Source of the DNA: Pedococcus cremeus
GTDB taxonomy: Bacteria > Actinomycetota > Actinomycetes > Actinomycetales > Dermatophilaceae
Length of the DNA: 64,000 nt
Assembly: GCF_900111375.1 (NCBI RefSeq)
Contig: NZ_FOHB01000005.1
Span: forward strand, 186,001-250,000
Direction of reading: 5' to 3'
In this document: positions 9,912-18,149 of the stretch, piece by piece
Layout of the letters: each line of letters begins with the position of its first letter
Numbering within the stretch: position 1 is the first letter of the stretch
Translations under genes and position numbers: made by a program
Notes under the pieces: model-generated
Seen by the model: the letters and a program-made list of their open reading frames with translations, nothing else
What the model was told of the DNA's origin: nothing
Databases searched by the model: none

Positions 9912-11273
9912 TCACACCTCGACTACGGCGCCGGTGAGCCGTGACCGTTCGGCCGCGAAGACGATGGAGTGGGTCATCAGGCTCGTCCTGCCGTCGGAGC
10001 TGAAGTGCGAGGCGTCGCCCTCGGCGAGCGCCTGCACGAACGCCTCGATCATGGCGGCGTCCCCGCCGGCGTGCCCCTCGCCGGCCGAGGCACCCGCCGC
10101 GGTCACGACATGCTCGGTCGTGCGCTGAGTCAGGAAGTCGTGCACCCACACGCTGTTGCCGTCGGTCGTGATCTGCCCGCGCGTGCCGAAGATCCGCGTG
10201 TGGCGGTTCTCGACCGGCGTGAAGGCCGACAGCGAGAAGCCCGCGGTCAGCCCGTCCTCGTAGTCGATCCCGACGATCTGGTGGTCGCAGACGTCGTTGT
10301 CGCCGGAGTAGACGCACCGGCCGTACGGCCCCTCGCGCAGGGCACGCTCGAGCGCCTCCGGAGTGAGCTCAGGTGCCACGACCGCGGTGAAGTAGCCCTC
10401 CCGCGCCGCAGGGTGGAGTCCCCGACGGTAGATCCGCACCGCGGAGTACGGACAGGTCGGCTCGACCGGGCAGTCGAGGCACCGGTCGGCCGCGCCCTCC
10501 GGCGCCTGGTCGGGACGGAAGTGGTGCAGCGAGCCGAACGAGACGACCCGGAGCGCGGGCCGGTCGATGATGTAGCTGAGCCAGTCGATGTCGTGGGAGG
10601 ACTTCGTCAGCAGCACCGGTCCGGCGTCGCTCGAGCTGTGCCAGCTGCCGCGCACGTAGGAGTGGGCGAAGTGCCAGGAGCCCACTGGCTCAAGGTGCTG
10701 CACGTTGACGATGTCGCCGATCGCGCCCGACCTGATCTGCTCACGGATGAGCCGCGTGTAGGGGGTGTAACGAAGGACGTGGCAGACCCCGAGGAAGACG
10801 CCGGCGGACTCGCATGCCTCGACGATCTGCCAGCACTCCGCCTCCGTGGGCGCCATGGGCTTCTCGAGCAGGATGTCGTAGCCGGCTTGCGCGAACGCGG
10901 TGGCCGCCTTGAGGTGGTCGCGGTCCTGGACCGCGATGATGACGGCGTCGCAGGTGCGTGGCGCGGCGACGAGCTCCTCCCAGCAGCTGAACTGCTGCGA
11001 CTGCCCGACGTCGTGCTCGGCCGCCACCGCCACCCGGGTCGACGGACGCGTCTCGGCGACCGCCCCGACGACTGCTCTGCCGCCACACTCCCGGAGGTGC
11101 CGCGCGTAGGCCGCCCCCCGAGCCCCGGCACCAGCAATCGCAACACGCAGGGGACGAGTCATGCTGGTGCCGGGGTGGTCTCGGAGGTTGACGGGAGCCT
11201 CCGGGGTCGTGCTGCCGGCCTCGGCCCTGTGGTGGGAACCCGGGTCGAGAGGTCGGGAGTCGGGGTCGGTCAT
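9912..11273 (-). CDS. Gfo/Idh/MocA family oxidoreductase
   Basis: NAD(P)-dependent sugar dehydrogenase-like protein. The Rossmann motif AIAGAGARGAAY is followed by LLEKPMAPT with the family's catalytic Lys, and a C-terminal alpha/beta domain. A Cys cluster CLDCPVEPTC (spacing C-x2-C-x5-C) in the second half suggests a bound metal, as in a subgroup of this family. I place the start at the ATG at 11273, which overlaps the upstream stop as ATGA like its operon neighbours; the ATG at 11162 (416 residues) starts right at the Rossmann fold and is a real alternative. Its sugar substrate is unknown; a step on the released hexose or on the glycoside is likely from context. Confidence 0.88.
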   Translation of the reverse strand: MTDPDSRPLDPGSHHRAEAGSTTPEAPVNLRDHPGTSMTRPLRVAIAGAGARGAAYARHLRECGGRAVVGAVAETRPSTRVAVAAEHDVGQSQQFSCWEELVAAPRTCDAVIIAVQDRDHLKAATAFAQAGYDILLEKPMAPTEAECWQIVEACESAGVFLGVCHVLRYTPYTRLIREQIRSGAIGDIVNVQHLEPVGSWHFAHSYVRGSWHSSSDAGPVLLTKSSHDIDWLSYIIDRPALRVVSFGSLHHFRPDQAPEGAADRCLDCPVEPTCPYSAVRIYRRGLHPAAREGYFTAVVAPELTPEALERALREGPYGRCVYSGDNDVCDHQIVGIDYEDGLTAGFSLSAFTPVENRHTRIFGTRGQITTDGNSVWVHDFLTQRTTEHVVTAAGASAGEGHAGGDAAMIEAFVQALAEGDASHFSSDGRTSLMTHSIVFAAERSRLTGAVVEV

Positions 11274-12637
11274 GGTGAGGTGGCGATCCAGTCGAGGGCG
11301 ATGGCCGCGGTCCAGGACTGCTCGTGGCTCCCGAGCGGCTCGCCCGTGAGGGGCTCGTAGTACTCGCCGAAGGCGAGGTCGCCCAGCTGGGCGAGGCCCT
11401 GGGCGCGCCACCGGTCTGCGAGCGCGTGGTCGCCGTGTCGCTCCAGCGCCCACCAGAACAGCCAGTTCATCACCGGCCACACCGGGCCGCGCCAGTAGGT
11501 GCGGGGCTGGAAGCCGGGGTCGTCGGGCGAGAGGGTGGGCGGCAGGGCGTACCGCAGCCCCGGGTGCCCGGCCCAGCGCGGTCCGGTCAGGACCGTCCGC
11601 TGCCGGGCGTAGGCGTCGGCGTCACCACCGCAGAGCAACACCGAGAACGACGCGAGCGACTCCGCGCCGGTCCAGGCGCCGACGCGCGCGTCCCAGTCGC
11701 GGCAGAGACCACTGTCGGGCGCGACACTGGCGAGGACCGCTGCCCGGGCGCGGGCAGCGATGTCCATCTGGTCGGCCACCTCCTTCTCCAGTCCGAGGTC
11801 GCGCCCGACAGCGGCGAGCTCCTCTGCGGCGACCGCCAGGATCGCCGTCATGAACACGTCCCCCACCCGGAAGTCGACGATCTCCGCCACCCGCCGGTCG
11901 TCGTACCCGACCGACCGCATCTGGGCCACGAGGTGGAGGTAGCGCTGGTACTCCGAGTCCGACGGCCGCTCGGAGACGTCGGAGACGAGAGCCGTGTCGT
12001 GGCGGCGCAGCTGCTGCTCCTGCCGGACCCTGATCGCCTCGTAGGCAGCGTCCCACCGCGGCGCGTTGTCCATCCCGGACTCCCAGCCGTGGTGGACCTG
12101 CACCAGCCCCTGCCCGTCCGGGTCACGGGCGGTGGAGAGCCAGCGGTGCCAGGCAGCCAGCCGCGGCACGGCGTCGGCGGCGAAGGCCCGCGCCTCGGCA
12201 AGGGCTTCCCCGCCCTCCTCGCCTTCCTCGCCTTGCTCGGCGGCGATGCGCAGGATGCGCGCCAGGGCGATGGCGTGCACCGGCGGCTGGCAGATTCCGC
12301 TGGTCTGGACTCCCGCCGGCTTCGCCCCCACCCCGTCCGTGCCCCACACGTCCGGGCCCGGGAAGTAGCTCGTGCCCGGGCTGAACACGATGTGGGGGAT
12401 CATGCCGGTGCTCCACTGGGCGGCCAGCAGGCTGCGCAGCTCGGTGAGGGCGCGCGGCACGGACACCCGGGCGAGGCCCACAGAGATGAAGGCCGCGTCC
12501 CACGACCACTGGTGCGGGTAGAGCCGGGGGGCTGCCGCCACCATCGTGCCGAGGTCGTTCCGGGCCAGCACGCGGCGGGCCGCCCGGCCCAGGGCGTCGA
12601 GGTCCGGGTCGAGCGGGGCGGTTGTGGGGTCGCTCAT
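11270..12637 (-). CDS. GH63-type glycoside hydrolase, probable glucosyl-/mannosylglycerate hydrolase
   Basis: Cytosolic (alpha/alpha)6-barrel hydrolase of 455 residues without signal peptide. It matches the short GH63 proteins known as mannosylglycerate and glucosylglycerate hydrolases: YPHQWSWDAAFISVGL near residue 40, HHGWESGMDNAPRWD near 185 and YWRGPVWPVMNWL near 390. Candidate catalytic acids are D190 (SGMDN) and E439 (SHEQSW), corresponding to the Asp/Glu pair of that family. The product pair would be a hexose plus glycerate; the glycerate kinase in the same operon supports this. Which sugar is cleaved cannot be read, but the AGE isomerase nearby makes mannose or glucose plausible. Coupled by ATGA overlaps on both sides. 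Confidence 0.87.
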   Translation of the reverse strand: MSDPTTAPLDPDLDALGRAARRVLARNDLGTMVAAAPRLYPHQWSWDAAFISVGLARVSVPRALTELRSLLAAQWSTGMIPHIVFSPGTSYFPGPDVWGTDGVGAKPAGVQTSGICQPPVHAIALARILRIAAEQGEEGEEGGEALAEARAFAADAVPRLAAWHRWLSTARDPDGQGLVQVHHGWESGMDNAPRWDAAYEAIRVRQEQQLRRHDTALVSDVSERPSDSEYQRYLHLVAQMRSVGYDDRRVAEIVDFRVGDVFMTAILAVAAEELAAVGRDLGLEKEVADQMDIAARARAAVLASVAPDSGLCRDWDARVGAWTGAESLASFSVLLCGGDADAYARQRTVLTGPRWAGHPGLRYALPPTLSPDDPGFQPRTYWRGPVWPVMNWLFWWALERHGDHALADRWRAQGLAQLGDLAFGEYYEPLTGEPLGSHEQSWTAAIALDWIATSP

Positions 12638-13725
12638 CGCAGGTCCAGCCCCAGGCCCGTCTCGGCGTCATACAGGCGCATGGCCCGCGGGGTCAGCGAC
12701 AGGTGCACCGTCTGCCCGTTCCGCACGTTCACGTCGGGGGGCACCTGCACCTTGACCTCCTGCTCGCCGACCCGGACGGTGAGCAGTGTGGCGGCGCCGA
12801 GCGGCTCGACCACGTCGACCATGGCCGGCACAGCGCCCTCGGTGTGCGCGTCCACCACCGAAATGGCCTCGGCGCGGATGCCGAGCCGCACCGGGCCGTC
12901 GGGGAGGCCGCCCGGAGCGGGCAGCTTCGCGTCGCCGACCGTGATGGTCCCGCCGTCGACGCCGCCGTCGACGCCGCCGTGCGCCATGGCGTCGAGGAAG
13001 TTCATGGGCGGGGAGCCGATGAACCCGCCGACAAAGGTGTCGGAGGGGTGGTCGTAGACCTCGATCGGTCGGCCGAGCTGCGCGACCTGGCCCGTGCGCA
13101 TGACCGCGATCCGGTCGCCGAGCGACAGGGCCTCCACCTGGTCGTGCGTCACGTACAGCGTCGTGGTGCCGATCTGCTCGACGATCCGCTTCAGCTCGGC
13201 GCGGAAGCCCAGCCGCAGCAGGGCGTCGAGGTTGGAGAGCGGCTCGTCCATGAGGAGCACGTCGGCGTCCATGACGATCGCCCGGGCGACGGCGACGCGC
13301 TGCCGCTGGCCGCCGGAGAGCTGGGCCGGGTAGCGGTCGAGGTAGGGGCCGAGCTGCAGCAGGTCGGCCGCCCAGGCCACCTTCTTCTCGATCTCTGCCT
13401 TGGGCACCTTCGCCATCGCCAGCCCGAACCCGATGTTGTGCCGCACCCTGCGGTGCGGGAACACGGCATATGACTGGAACACCATCGAGAGGTTCCGCTT
13501 GTTGGGCGGCAGGTAGGTGACGTCGCGACCGCCGATGTGGACTGACCCCGCGTCGGGCAGCTCCAGCCCGGCCACCATGCGCAACAGCGTGGTCTTGCCG
13601 CAGCCGGAGGGGCCGAGCAGCACCATGAACTCCCCGTCGTCCACGTGCAGCGAAACGTCGTCCGTGGCCCGCTCGGTCTGACCGGGGTAGGTCTTGACCA
13701 GGTTCTGGATGGTGATCTCAGCCAT
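12634..13725 (-). CDS. Carbohydrate ABC transporter ATPase (MsmK/UgpC type)
   Basis: ATPase of 363 residues energising sugar uptake. Walker A is GPSGCGKTT near residue 38, the signature is LSGGQRQRVAVARAI, Walker B is LLMDEPLSNLD and the switch His is in YVTHDQ. The C-terminal third is a TOBE-type regulatory domain, typical of the MalK group of importers. The gene overlaps the hydrolase gene by 4 bases and follows the permease genes by 39 bases, so this importer has its own ATPase instead of a shared one. Confidence 0.96.
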   Translation of the reverse strand: MAEITIQNLVKTYPGQTERATDDVSLHVDDGEFMVLLGPSGCGKTTLLRMVAGLELPDAGSVHIGGRDVTYLPPNKRNLSMVFQSYAVFPHRRVRHNIGFGLAMAKVPKAEIEKKVAWAADLLQLGPYLDRYPAQLSGGQRQRVAVARAIVMDADVLLMDEPLSNLDALLRLGFRAELKRIVEQIGTTTLYVTHDQVEALSLGDRIAVMRTGQVAQLGRPIEVYDHPSDTFVGGFIGSPPMNFLDAMAHGGVDGGVDGGTITVGDAKLPAPGGLPDGPVRLGIRAEAISVVDAHTEGAVPAMVDVVEPLGAATLLTVRVGEQEVKVQVPPDVNVRNGQTVHLSLTPRAMRLYDAETGLGLDLR

Positions 13726-13764
13726 GGCGGCGGCTCGCTTTCGTCCGGTCCCGATTCGGCGTGG

Positions 13765-14661
13765 TCATCGGATCGTCGTCCCCCACATGTTGAGGAGGTA
13801 TCGGCGCATCACCGCGATGAAAACGATCGCGGGGATGATCAGGAAGAAGCCACCGGCGAACCGGAACGCCAGCGGGGAGTCGGAGAGCGACGACAACACC
13901 TGGGCGGGCAGGGTGCGCTGGTTCAGGGTCAGGATGGTGGCGCCCAGGACCTCGTTCCAGCTCATGACGAACGTGAAGATCGAGGCGGCAGCGATGCCGG
14001 GCAGAGCCAGCGGCAGCACGACCCGGGTGAACGCGCCGACCGGTGTGCACCCGAAGATGCGGGCCGCTTCCTCGGCGTCGACCGGCACGGCCAGGAAGAC
14101 GGCCGACGTCAGCAGGATCGTCGTCGGCAGGGCCAGCGCGCTGTGCAGCAGCGTCACCGCCAAGGGAGTGTCGTAGACCCCCGTGCTGAGGAACAGCTGG
14201 GCCAGGGGCACCGACAGCACCACGATCGGCAGCGCCCGCGTGAACAGCAGGAAGAGCTGGTACTGGTCGTGGCCCCGGAAGGCGAATCGGGCGATCGCGT
14301 AGCCCGCCGGCACGCCGATGAGGAACGACACCACCAGGGTCAGCAGGCCAACCATGATCGAGTTGATGAGACCCGCCAGCACCCCGGTGGAGCTGAGGAA
14401 CGTGCTCATCGTCTCGGTGGAGAACGACGTCGGCAGGAACCGGAGGGGGAACTCGTTGAGCGCCGAGCGGGAGGAGAACGCCGCCAGCGCGATGAGGTAG
14501 ACGGGCACCACCATGAACGCCGTGACGACCCAGCAGGCCACCTGCAGGAGGGCACGGCGCCGGCGCAGCGCCCGCAGCGGCGCCGTGTCGACGGCCGGCT
14601 GCGGACGTGGAACAGCGGCGGGGCGCGCGGAGGTCTCGGCGGAGGTCTCGGCGGAGGTCAT
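13765..14661 (-). CDS. Carbohydrate ABC transporter permease (MalG type)
   Basis: Inner-membrane permease of 298 residues with an Ala/Pro-rich cytosolic N-terminus and six predicted helices. The cytoplasmic EAA loop that docks on the ATPase is seen as EAARIFGCTPVGAFTRVVLPLALPG near residue 205. The ATG at 14661 shares its first base with the stop of the MalF-type permease gene (TGATG); a GTG one codon earlier is also possible. It forms the translocation channel with the other permease. Confidence 0.94.
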   Translation of the reverse strand: MTSAETSAETSARPAAVPRPQPAVDTAPLRALRRRRALLQVACWVVTAFMVVPVYLIALAAFSSRSALNEFPLRFLPTSFSTETMSTFLSSTGVLAGLINSIMVGLLTLVVSFLIGVPAGYAIARFAFRGHDQYQLFLLFTRALPIVVLSVPLAQLFLSTGVYDTPLAVTLLHSALALPTTILLTSAVFLAVPVDAEEAARIFGCTPVGAFTRVVLPLALPGIAAASIFTFVMSWNEVLGATILTLNQRTLPAQVLSSLSDSPLAFRFAGGFFLIIPAIVFIAVMRRYLLNMWGTTIR

Positions 14662-15530
14662 CACGAGGCTCCCTTCGTGCTGTCACGCAGGGTCTTGAGG
14701 TAGATGACGGCTGTGACCATGGAGACGGCCATGACGACCATGGCGATGGCCGACGCGACATGGGGGTTCTGCAGGGCGGTGTACCAGCGGTAGGTCTCCC
14801 CCACGAGCACGGGGAAGTCCTGGCCGGTCAGCGCCTGCGCGACGGCGAAGGTCTGGAACGCGAGGATGGTCCGCAGGATCAGCGCAACCTGCAGGCTCGG
14901 CTTGAGCAGGGGCAGCCAGACGTGCCGCAGCCGCTGCAGGTACGACGCGCCGAAGACGTTGGCCGCCTCGTCGTAGTCCTTGGGGATCCCCTGCATGCCG
15001 GAGATCACGATGACCAGCACCAGCGAGGTGGCGCGCCACAGCTCGGCGATGAGGATGGCGACGAACATCGAGCCGTAGTTCTCGTAGGAGAGCCAGGACA
15101 CCGAGCCGAGGCCCAGGGTCTCCAGCACCGAGTTCAGGTAGCCCCGGTCGGTGAAGATCGACAGCCACACCAGGCCGGCCGCGAGGTCCGACACCGCGAG
15201 CGGGATCGCCCACAGGTAGAAGTAGAGCGCGTGCCCCTTTGGCCTCGCCTGCAGGAGGAACGCCATCACCAGGGCGAACAGGAACTGCAGCGGCAGCAGC
15301 ACCACGATCAGCAGCAGGGTGTTGCGCACGGCGGACCAGAAGGCCGGGTCGCTGTTCATGCGCTGCAGGTAAGCGCCGGTCACACCGTCCGGCCCGACGA
15401 AGGCCTGCAGGATGCCGCTCACCATGGGCCACCCGAGGAGCAGCGCCATGAAGACGACCGAGGGGGCGATCAGCAGGTATGCCGGGGGGACGGCTCTCGT
15501 GCGGCGTGCCCGGGCCATGGGGGCCGACAC
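14661..15530 (-). CDS. Carbohydrate ABC transporter permease (MalF type)
   Basis: Inner-membrane permease of about 289 residues with six helices, beginning AYLLIAPSVVFMALLLGWPMV. The EAA loop is DYDEAANVFGASYLQRLRHVWLPLLKP near residue 195. GTG at 15530 directly follows the stop of the binding-protein gene; an ATG at 15518 four codons on is an alternative. Heterodimer partner of the MalG-type permease encoded next. Confidence 0.94.
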   Translation of the reverse strand: MSAPMARARRTRAVPPAYLLIAPSVVFMALLLGWPMVSGILQAFVGPDGVTGAYLQRMNSDPAFWSAVRNTLLLIVVLLPLQFLFALVMAFLLQARPKGHALYFYLWAIPLAVSDLAAGLVWLSIFTDRGYLNSVLETLGLGSVSWLSYENYGSMFVAILIAELWRATSLVLVIVISGMQGIPKDYDEAANVFGASYLQRLRHVWLPLLKPSLQVALILRTILAFQTFAVAQALTGQDFPVLVGETYRWYTALQNPHVASAIAMVVMAVSMVTAVIYLKTLRDSTKGAS

Positions 15531-15531
15531 C

Positions 15532-16857
15532 TCAGCCCACCGTGCAGGTCTCGCCCGCCGTCACCGGATCCGGTGCCCAGCAGGGCACCTTCACCTCGTC
15601 GAGGATCCTCTGCAGGTTCTTGGCCTGGGCGCCGAGCACCTTCGTCGGGGCCGCGCCCTCCTTGCAGATCTGGGTGAAGCAGTCCTTGAAGACCTGCGAG
15701 ACCTCGCCGTCCTTGGCGCCCAGACCGACCGGCGGCAGGGAGATGAGTGCCTTGGACGCGCCCTGCGTCGCCTTCACGGCGGTGGACTCCAGCTTGACCG
15801 CGGGCGGCAGGTCGTCCGGCACGGTGGCCTCGACCACGGGGAAGAACGCGTTCTGGCGCAGCACCTCGAGCTGCGTGTCGGGCTTGCTCAGCGCCTTGAT
15901 GACGGTGGCGGCCTTCTTCTTGTCCGCGCCCTTGGGGACGCCGTAACCGGCCACGACGAGCATGTAGCCCAAGCCCTTCGGGCCGATCGGCGCAGGCACC
16001 ATGACCCAGTCGTCGGGCTTGTCCTTGGGCGCATCGACGAGCCGGGCCACGTGGTCCCACCCGACGAGCACCTCACCCCGCGCCATCGGCTCCTGGAGGT
16101 TGTCGTAGTTGGTGGAGGCGGGGTTCATGTTCTTCCAGAGCTCGGCCATGTAGGTCCATGCCTCGACCGCCTCCGACGAGGTGAAGGTGGTGATGAGGCC
16201 GCCGGTGAAGCTCGGGAGCAGGAAGCCCTGGAACCAGCGGTGGTACAGGCCCTTTGCGCCTGCGGGGAAGCCGAGGATCGGCTTGCCGGTCGCCTTGCGG
16301 CCGGCAATCGCCCAGTCGAGGTACTGGTCGTAGGTGAGGTTGTTGACGTCGGCACCGGAGGGGAGGTGCTCGAGGGCGGCCTTGTTGACGCCGACGACGT
16401 AGGTCGCCTGCATCCAGGGGATGTAGGCGTTCTTGGTCCCGCCGAGCTTCGTCAGGTCCCACAGCTCCTTCGGGATGCCGGCGCCCGACAGCTCCCCGGC
16501 GAGGTCGCTGACGTCCTCCAGGTTCTCGGCGAGCGGGGCCAGGTCGCCGTGGAGGCCGCCGACCATGCCGATGCCGACCTTGCCTGCGGAGACCTGAGTC
16601 TTCACCTGCGTGGTGAAGTCACCGACGGCCATGGAGTTGTAGGAGACCCTCACGTCCTTGACGTGGTCGGCGAGGATCTTCTCGAAGCGCTGCTTCTCCT
16701 CGACGGGGGTGAACTGCGTCGAGAGGAAGGTGAAGTCGCCTCCGCCGGAGGTGCTGGCCCCCGAGCAGGAGGCGAGGATGGGAGCCGCGGCGGCACCGAG
16801 CCCGATCTTCAGGGCAGTGCGGCGCGAAAAAGGTTGCGAGAAAAAGGAATCCGACAT
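15532..16857 (-). CDS. Extracellular sugar-binding lipoprotein
   Basis: Solute-binding lipoprotein of 441 residues for the ABC importer. The signal peptide has a twin-arginine-like stretch SRRTALKIG followed by a hydrophobic core and the lipobox LASC, so the mature protein should be lipidated at that Cys and held on the outer face of the membrane, possibly exported folded by Tat. The rest is a family 1 (MalE-like) periplasmic-binding fold. GGAGGAGA lies 7 bases before the ATG at 16857. As first gene of a seven-gene operon it follows the divergent promoter region, and its ligand is predicted to be a glycosylglycerate. Confidence 0.94.
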   Translation of the reverse strand: MSDSFFSQPFSRRTALKIGLGAAAAPILASCSGASTSGGGDFTFLSTQFTPVEEKQRFEKILADHVKDVRVSYNSMAVGDFTTQVKTQVSAGKVGIGMVGGLHGDLAPLAENLEDVSDLAGELSGAGIPKELWDLTKLGGTKNAYIPWMQATYVVGVNKAALEHLPSGADVNNLTYDQYLDWAIAGRKATGKPILGFPAGAKGLYHRWFQGFLLPSFTGGLITTFTSSEAVEAWTYMAELWKNMNPASTNYDNLQEPMARGEVLVGWDHVARLVDAPKDKPDDWVMVPAPIGPKGLGYMLVVAGYGVPKGADKKKAATVIKALSKPDTQLEVLRQNAFFPVVEATVPDDLPPAVKLESTAVKATQGASKALISLPPVGLGAKDGEVSQVFKDCFTQICKEGAAPTKVLGAQAKNLQRILDEVKVPCWAPDPVTAGETCTVG

Positions 16858-16910
16858 AACGGCGTCTCCTCCGACGGCTGCCTGGGGGAAGTGCATCCTG
16901 AGTGGAAGAC

Positions 16911-16957
16911 TTTTGTACGGGTGATGAACATAATGGAGGCGATCCCTATAGTGTCAA
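16911..16957. promoter_or_regulatory. Overlapping divergent promoters with possible ROK operator
   Basis: For the minus-strand operon, TTGACA (complement at 16952-16957) and CATTAT (complement at 16930-16935) are 16 bases apart. For the plus-strand ROK gene, ATGAAC (16924-16929) and TATAGT (16947-16952) are 17 bases apart. The two promoters overlap, so only one can fire at a time. An imperfect inverted repeat TTTTGT-n10-AACATAA (16911-16933) covers the operon -10 and is a candidate binding site for the adjacent ROK regulator. This stretch is markedly A+T-rich for the window. Confidence 0.55.
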
Positions 16958-16982
16958 GACCTGAGGCATAAGGGAGGTTCAT

Positions 16983-18149
16983 GTGCATGCGTCAGTCGCA
17001 CCGTCAGCCGGCACGTCGCCCGGGCACCTCTTGCGCCTCATCCGCGACGTGGACGGCGCGACCCGGGCACAGCTCCTCGAGCTCACGGGCATGTCGCGCA
17101 CCACGCTGGTCGAGCGTCTCGACCAGCTAACCCGCTCCGGGCTGGTCTACGAAGCCGGCCAGCTGTCGTCGACCGGAGGGCGCCCGGCCCAGGTGCTGCG
17201 TTTCGACGACCGGACGCGGGTCCTACTCGTGCTGGACGTCGGCCAGACGCACTGCCGCCTGTCGGTCTGCTCACTGCGGGCGGAGAGCCTGGCGACGGAG
17301 GTGTTCCCCGTCGACGTGACCGAGCGTCCCGAGGTCCTGGTCCCAGCGCTCCTCGACCGCGGCGCCGCGCTCCTCGAGCGGTTCCCCGGACGTGATGTCG
17401 TCGGGGTCGGGCTCGGCGTGCCCGCACCCGTCCAGACCGGCACCGGCACCCGCTGGCCGACCACCACGATGCCGGGCTGGGAGTCGTACTCGCTCGAGGA
17501 CCAGTTCCTCCAGCGCTGGACCGCCCCCCTGCTCATCGAGAACGACGCCCGCGCCATCACCCTCGGCGAGTACGTCCCGGGTGCGAACTCGGCGGGATCC
17601 GACATCCTGCTGGGTGTGAAGTACGCCTCCGGCCTCGGCGCCGGTGTGGTCGTCGACGGACATGCGCTGCGCGGCTCCTCCGGTGCCGCGGGCGACATCG
17701 GCCACATCCGGCTGACCAGCAACGGCCCGCGCTGTCGGTGCGGAAGGCGGGGGTGCCTCGCCGCCCACGTCTCCGGGCGGGCACTCCTGCGCAACCTCAG
17801 GAGCACGGGCGTGCGCAGCCTGGACGACATCGCCGAGCGGCTCGACGCCCGAGACCGCGAGGTCACGACCGCGGTCCGGGAGGCCGCCGCGGTCCTCGGC
17901 CGCACCCTCAGCGACATCGTCCAGTTCGTGAACCCCAGCCGGGTCGTGCTCGGCGGGATCCTCGGACGGCAACAGCTGGTGGCCGACCAGATCTCCCAGC
18001 AGATCCAGCGTCACGTCATCCCGCGCATCGCCAACGAGGTGACCGTCAGCGTCGGCAGCCTCGGCGAGGAAGCCGCCACGGTCGGCCTCTGCCGGCTCGT
18101 CATGTCCCACGTCTACGCACCGGAGCAGATCAATGCCGCCCTCGCCTGA
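16983..18149 (+). CDS. ROK family transcriptional regulator
   Basis: Repressor of 388 residues. A winged helix-turn-helix (about 15-70, with GMSRTTLVERLDQLTRSGLV and the wing TGGRP) is fused to a ROK sugar-kinase-like domain with DVGQT, ENDARAI and GAAGDIGH motifs. The zinc motif reads CRCGRRGCLAAH; the last acidic residue of the usual GCLE is Ala. Members sense a sugar or sugar phosphate and repress adjacent uptake operons. GGGAGG lies 5 bases before the GTG. It is divergent from the sugar operon and overlaps the isomerase gene by 17 bases, so it most likely controls both. Confidence 0.93.
   Translation: MHASVAPSAGTSPGHLLRLIRDVDGATRAQLLELTGMSRTTLVERLDQLTRSGLVYEAGQLSSTGGRPAQVLRFDDRTRVLLVLDVGQTHCRLSVCSLRAESLATEVFPVDVTERPEVLVPALLDRGAALLERFPGRDVVGVGLGVPAPVQTGTGTRWPTTTMPGWESYSLEDQFLQRWTAPLLIENDARAITLGEYVPGANSAGSDILLGVKYASGLGAGVVVDGHALRGSSGAAGDIGHIRLTSNGPRCRCGRRGCLAAHVSGRALLRNLRSTGVRSLDDIAERLDARDREVTTAVREAAAVLGRTLSDIVQFVNPSRVVLGGILGRQQLVADQISQQIQRHVIPRIANEVTVSVGSLGEEAATVGLCRLVMSHVYAPEQINAALA

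Noticed and set aside
9907-10317. N-terminal extension of the glycerate kinase
   Set aside because: The frame is open, but this stretch is the coding region of the oxidoreductase on the same strand; the kinase family starts at the ATG at 9906.
16983-18149. ROK protein as a sugar kinase (glucokinase/mannokinase)
   Set aside because: It has an N-terminal helix-turn-helix domain, and the zinc motif lacks the usual final acidic residue, which favours a repressor, although ENDAR and DVGQT are retained.
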